Source: Micrococcales bacterium (lineage in GTDB: Bacteria > Actinomycetota > Actinomycetes > S36-B12 > UBA10799). Taken from it: a stretch of 6,913 bases of DNA. Each line of letters begins with the position of its first letter. The stretch's first letter is position 1. Made by a program: the position numbers and the translations under genes. Below, piece after piece: positions 6,181 to 6,913 of the stretch. Below the pieces are notes generated by a model. The model did not search any database, had not been told where the DNA came from, and worked only from the letters and a program-made list of their open reading frames with translations. The stretch is taken from contig JAHEXM010000092.1 of assembly GCA_023252115.1 (NCBI GenBank), positions 1 to 6,913 on the forward strand, read 5' to 3'.

Positions 6181-6913
6181 CAGAGTTCCGGTCGTCGGTC
6201 ACGCCATGGGCTCGCTTGTTCTAATTGTGCTGCCAACGAAATAAGCGTTTCTTCGTCAAACATCCGACCGACAAATTGCACACCTACGGGCAGGCCAGCA
6301 GAATTCCAATTCATCGGGACGTTAATCGCCGGTTGTCCGGTCACGTTGTAAGGGGCACAAAACGGGCTGTAGGCAACCTGCGCTGCAAAGTCCGCTGCCG
6401 GGTCTTCGTCATTGCGCAATTGGCCGACTAGAGCAGGCAGATCGGCCAGCGTCGGCACCAGAATCGCATCCAGGTGATTGGTAGTAAACATGGCGGCCCG
6501 CGACGCAATCCGCATGATCGAGATGGTGCGCGCGAGGTCCGTAGCCGAGTGATCCTTGCCTTGCTCTCGTAACCAACTCGTCAGTGGCCGAATCTTCGAT
6601 TCTTGTTCGGGATTCAGCGGAATCGACGATGCCAACGTCGACCACAAAGTGGTGAAGATCGGCACCATCGTCTCGTCGAACGGCGGTTCAACCTCTTCGA
6701 CAGAGTGCCCAAGACTCTCCAATACCTTGACCGTGGCATCGACCGCGGACAACACGTCGGCGTGTGGCTTGACGTGACCCAGCGCCGGTTTTGTCAAAAC
6801 ACCAACGGTGAGCCTGCCTGGATTGCGACCAGCAGCGTCCAAAAACGAGCCAAGGCGCGGACCTGGCGCGCCGATTGGGTCGCCTGGAAAATTGCCTGCC
6901 AGAACATCAAGAA
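6177..6913 (-). CDS. Amidase-signature family enzyme, C-terminal part (5' end beyond window)
   Basis: The last 244 residues of an amidase-signature protein (Amidase superfamily, a Ser-cisSer-Lys hydrolase of carboxylic amides). The frame is open to the window edge; it enters with LDVLAGNFPGDPIGAPGPRL, the segment that normally follows the catalytic signature region. It continues with GRLTVGVL, LESLGHSVEEVEPP, then the C-terminal block NVTGQPAINVPM with GLPVGVQFVGRMFDEETLI, LAAQLEQASPW and RRPELW. The catalytic Lys and two Ser, with the GGSSGGS-type motif, would lie beyond the edge, so activity and substrate cannot be judged. It could be a general aliphatic/aryl amidase or a 6-aminohexanoate-type hydrolase; a GatA role is less likely from the C-terminal motifs. 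Its TGA overlaps the malQ GTG by 4 nt, placing both in one operon. A TTG at 6842 is in frame but is not the true start. Confidence 0.92.
   Translation of the reverse strand, partial: LDVLAGNFPGDPIGAPGPRLGSFLDAAGRNPGRLTVGVLTKPALGHVKPHADVLSAVDATVKVLESLGHSVEEVEPPFDETMVPIFTTLWSTLASSIPLNPEQESKIRPLTSWLREQGKDHSATDLARTISIMRIASRAAMFTTNHLDAILVPTLADLPALVGQLRNDEDPAADFAAQVAYSPFCAPYNVTGQPAINVPMNWNSAGLPVGVQFVGRMFDEETLISLAAQLEQASPWRDRRPELW

Noticed and set aside
5691..6224. Plus-strand open frame of 177 codons opposite malQ
   Set aside because: It is antisense to a clearly conserved malQ region; composition and lack of motifs indicate a shadow frame.
1..6913. Defence system, mobile element, CRISPR array or biosynthetic cluster
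   Set aside because: No transposase, integrase, repeat array, toxin-antitoxin pair or defence domains seen; all sizeable frames are housekeeping-type genes or their shadows.

Overview
The window looks like chromosomal DNA from an actinobacterium (Actinomycetota, probably class Actinomycetia). Three things point there: a CtaJ-type cytochrome aa3 oxidase subunit, a DUF5130-type protein and an RbpA-type RNA polymerase-binding protein. The first two are essentially actinobacterial families, and RbpA is restricted to that phylum. GC content looks moderate by eye (mid-50s percent), low for a soil streptomycete or mycobacterium, which suggests a lower-GC, perhaps aquatic, lineage. The sequence alone does not fix the genus. 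I see no mobile element, CRISPR array, tRNA or rRNA.

Layout: (1) 65-2647, plus strand: complete aminopeptidase N (pepN), preceded by a perfect hairpin that contains its Shine-Dalgarno sequence. (2) 2648-2736: short convergent gap holding a 15-bp imperfect inverted repeat, a candidate two-way terminator. (3) 3487-2737, minus strand: ctaJ followed by a DUF5130 gene overlapping it by 23 nt, apparently one operon. (4) 3488-3675: divergent intergenic region of 188 bp. (5) 3676-4065, plus strand: a diverged RbpA-like protein that keeps the Cys/His zinc ligands and the Arg-Arg pair of the sigma-interaction helix. (6) 6180-4027, minus strand: complete 4-alpha-glucanotransferase (malQ), whose 3' end overlaps the 3' end of the RbpA-like gene by 39 bp. 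(7) 6913-6177, minus strand: C-terminal part of an amidase-signature enzyme running off the window; its stop codon overlaps the malQ start (GTGA).

These are mostly housekeeping genes: peptide degradation, a respiratory oxidase accessory subunit, a transcription factor acting on RNA polymerase, maltodextrin/glycogen metabolism and an amide hydrolase. The pepN / DUF5130 / ctaJ linkage is, from memory, the same as in mycobacteria, which supports the ctaJ call. No wholly new multi-gene system is evident. The least ordinary items are the diverged RbpA-like gene, the hairpin over the pepN ribosome-binding site, the tail-to-tail gene overlap, and the DUF5130 protein tied to ctaJ.
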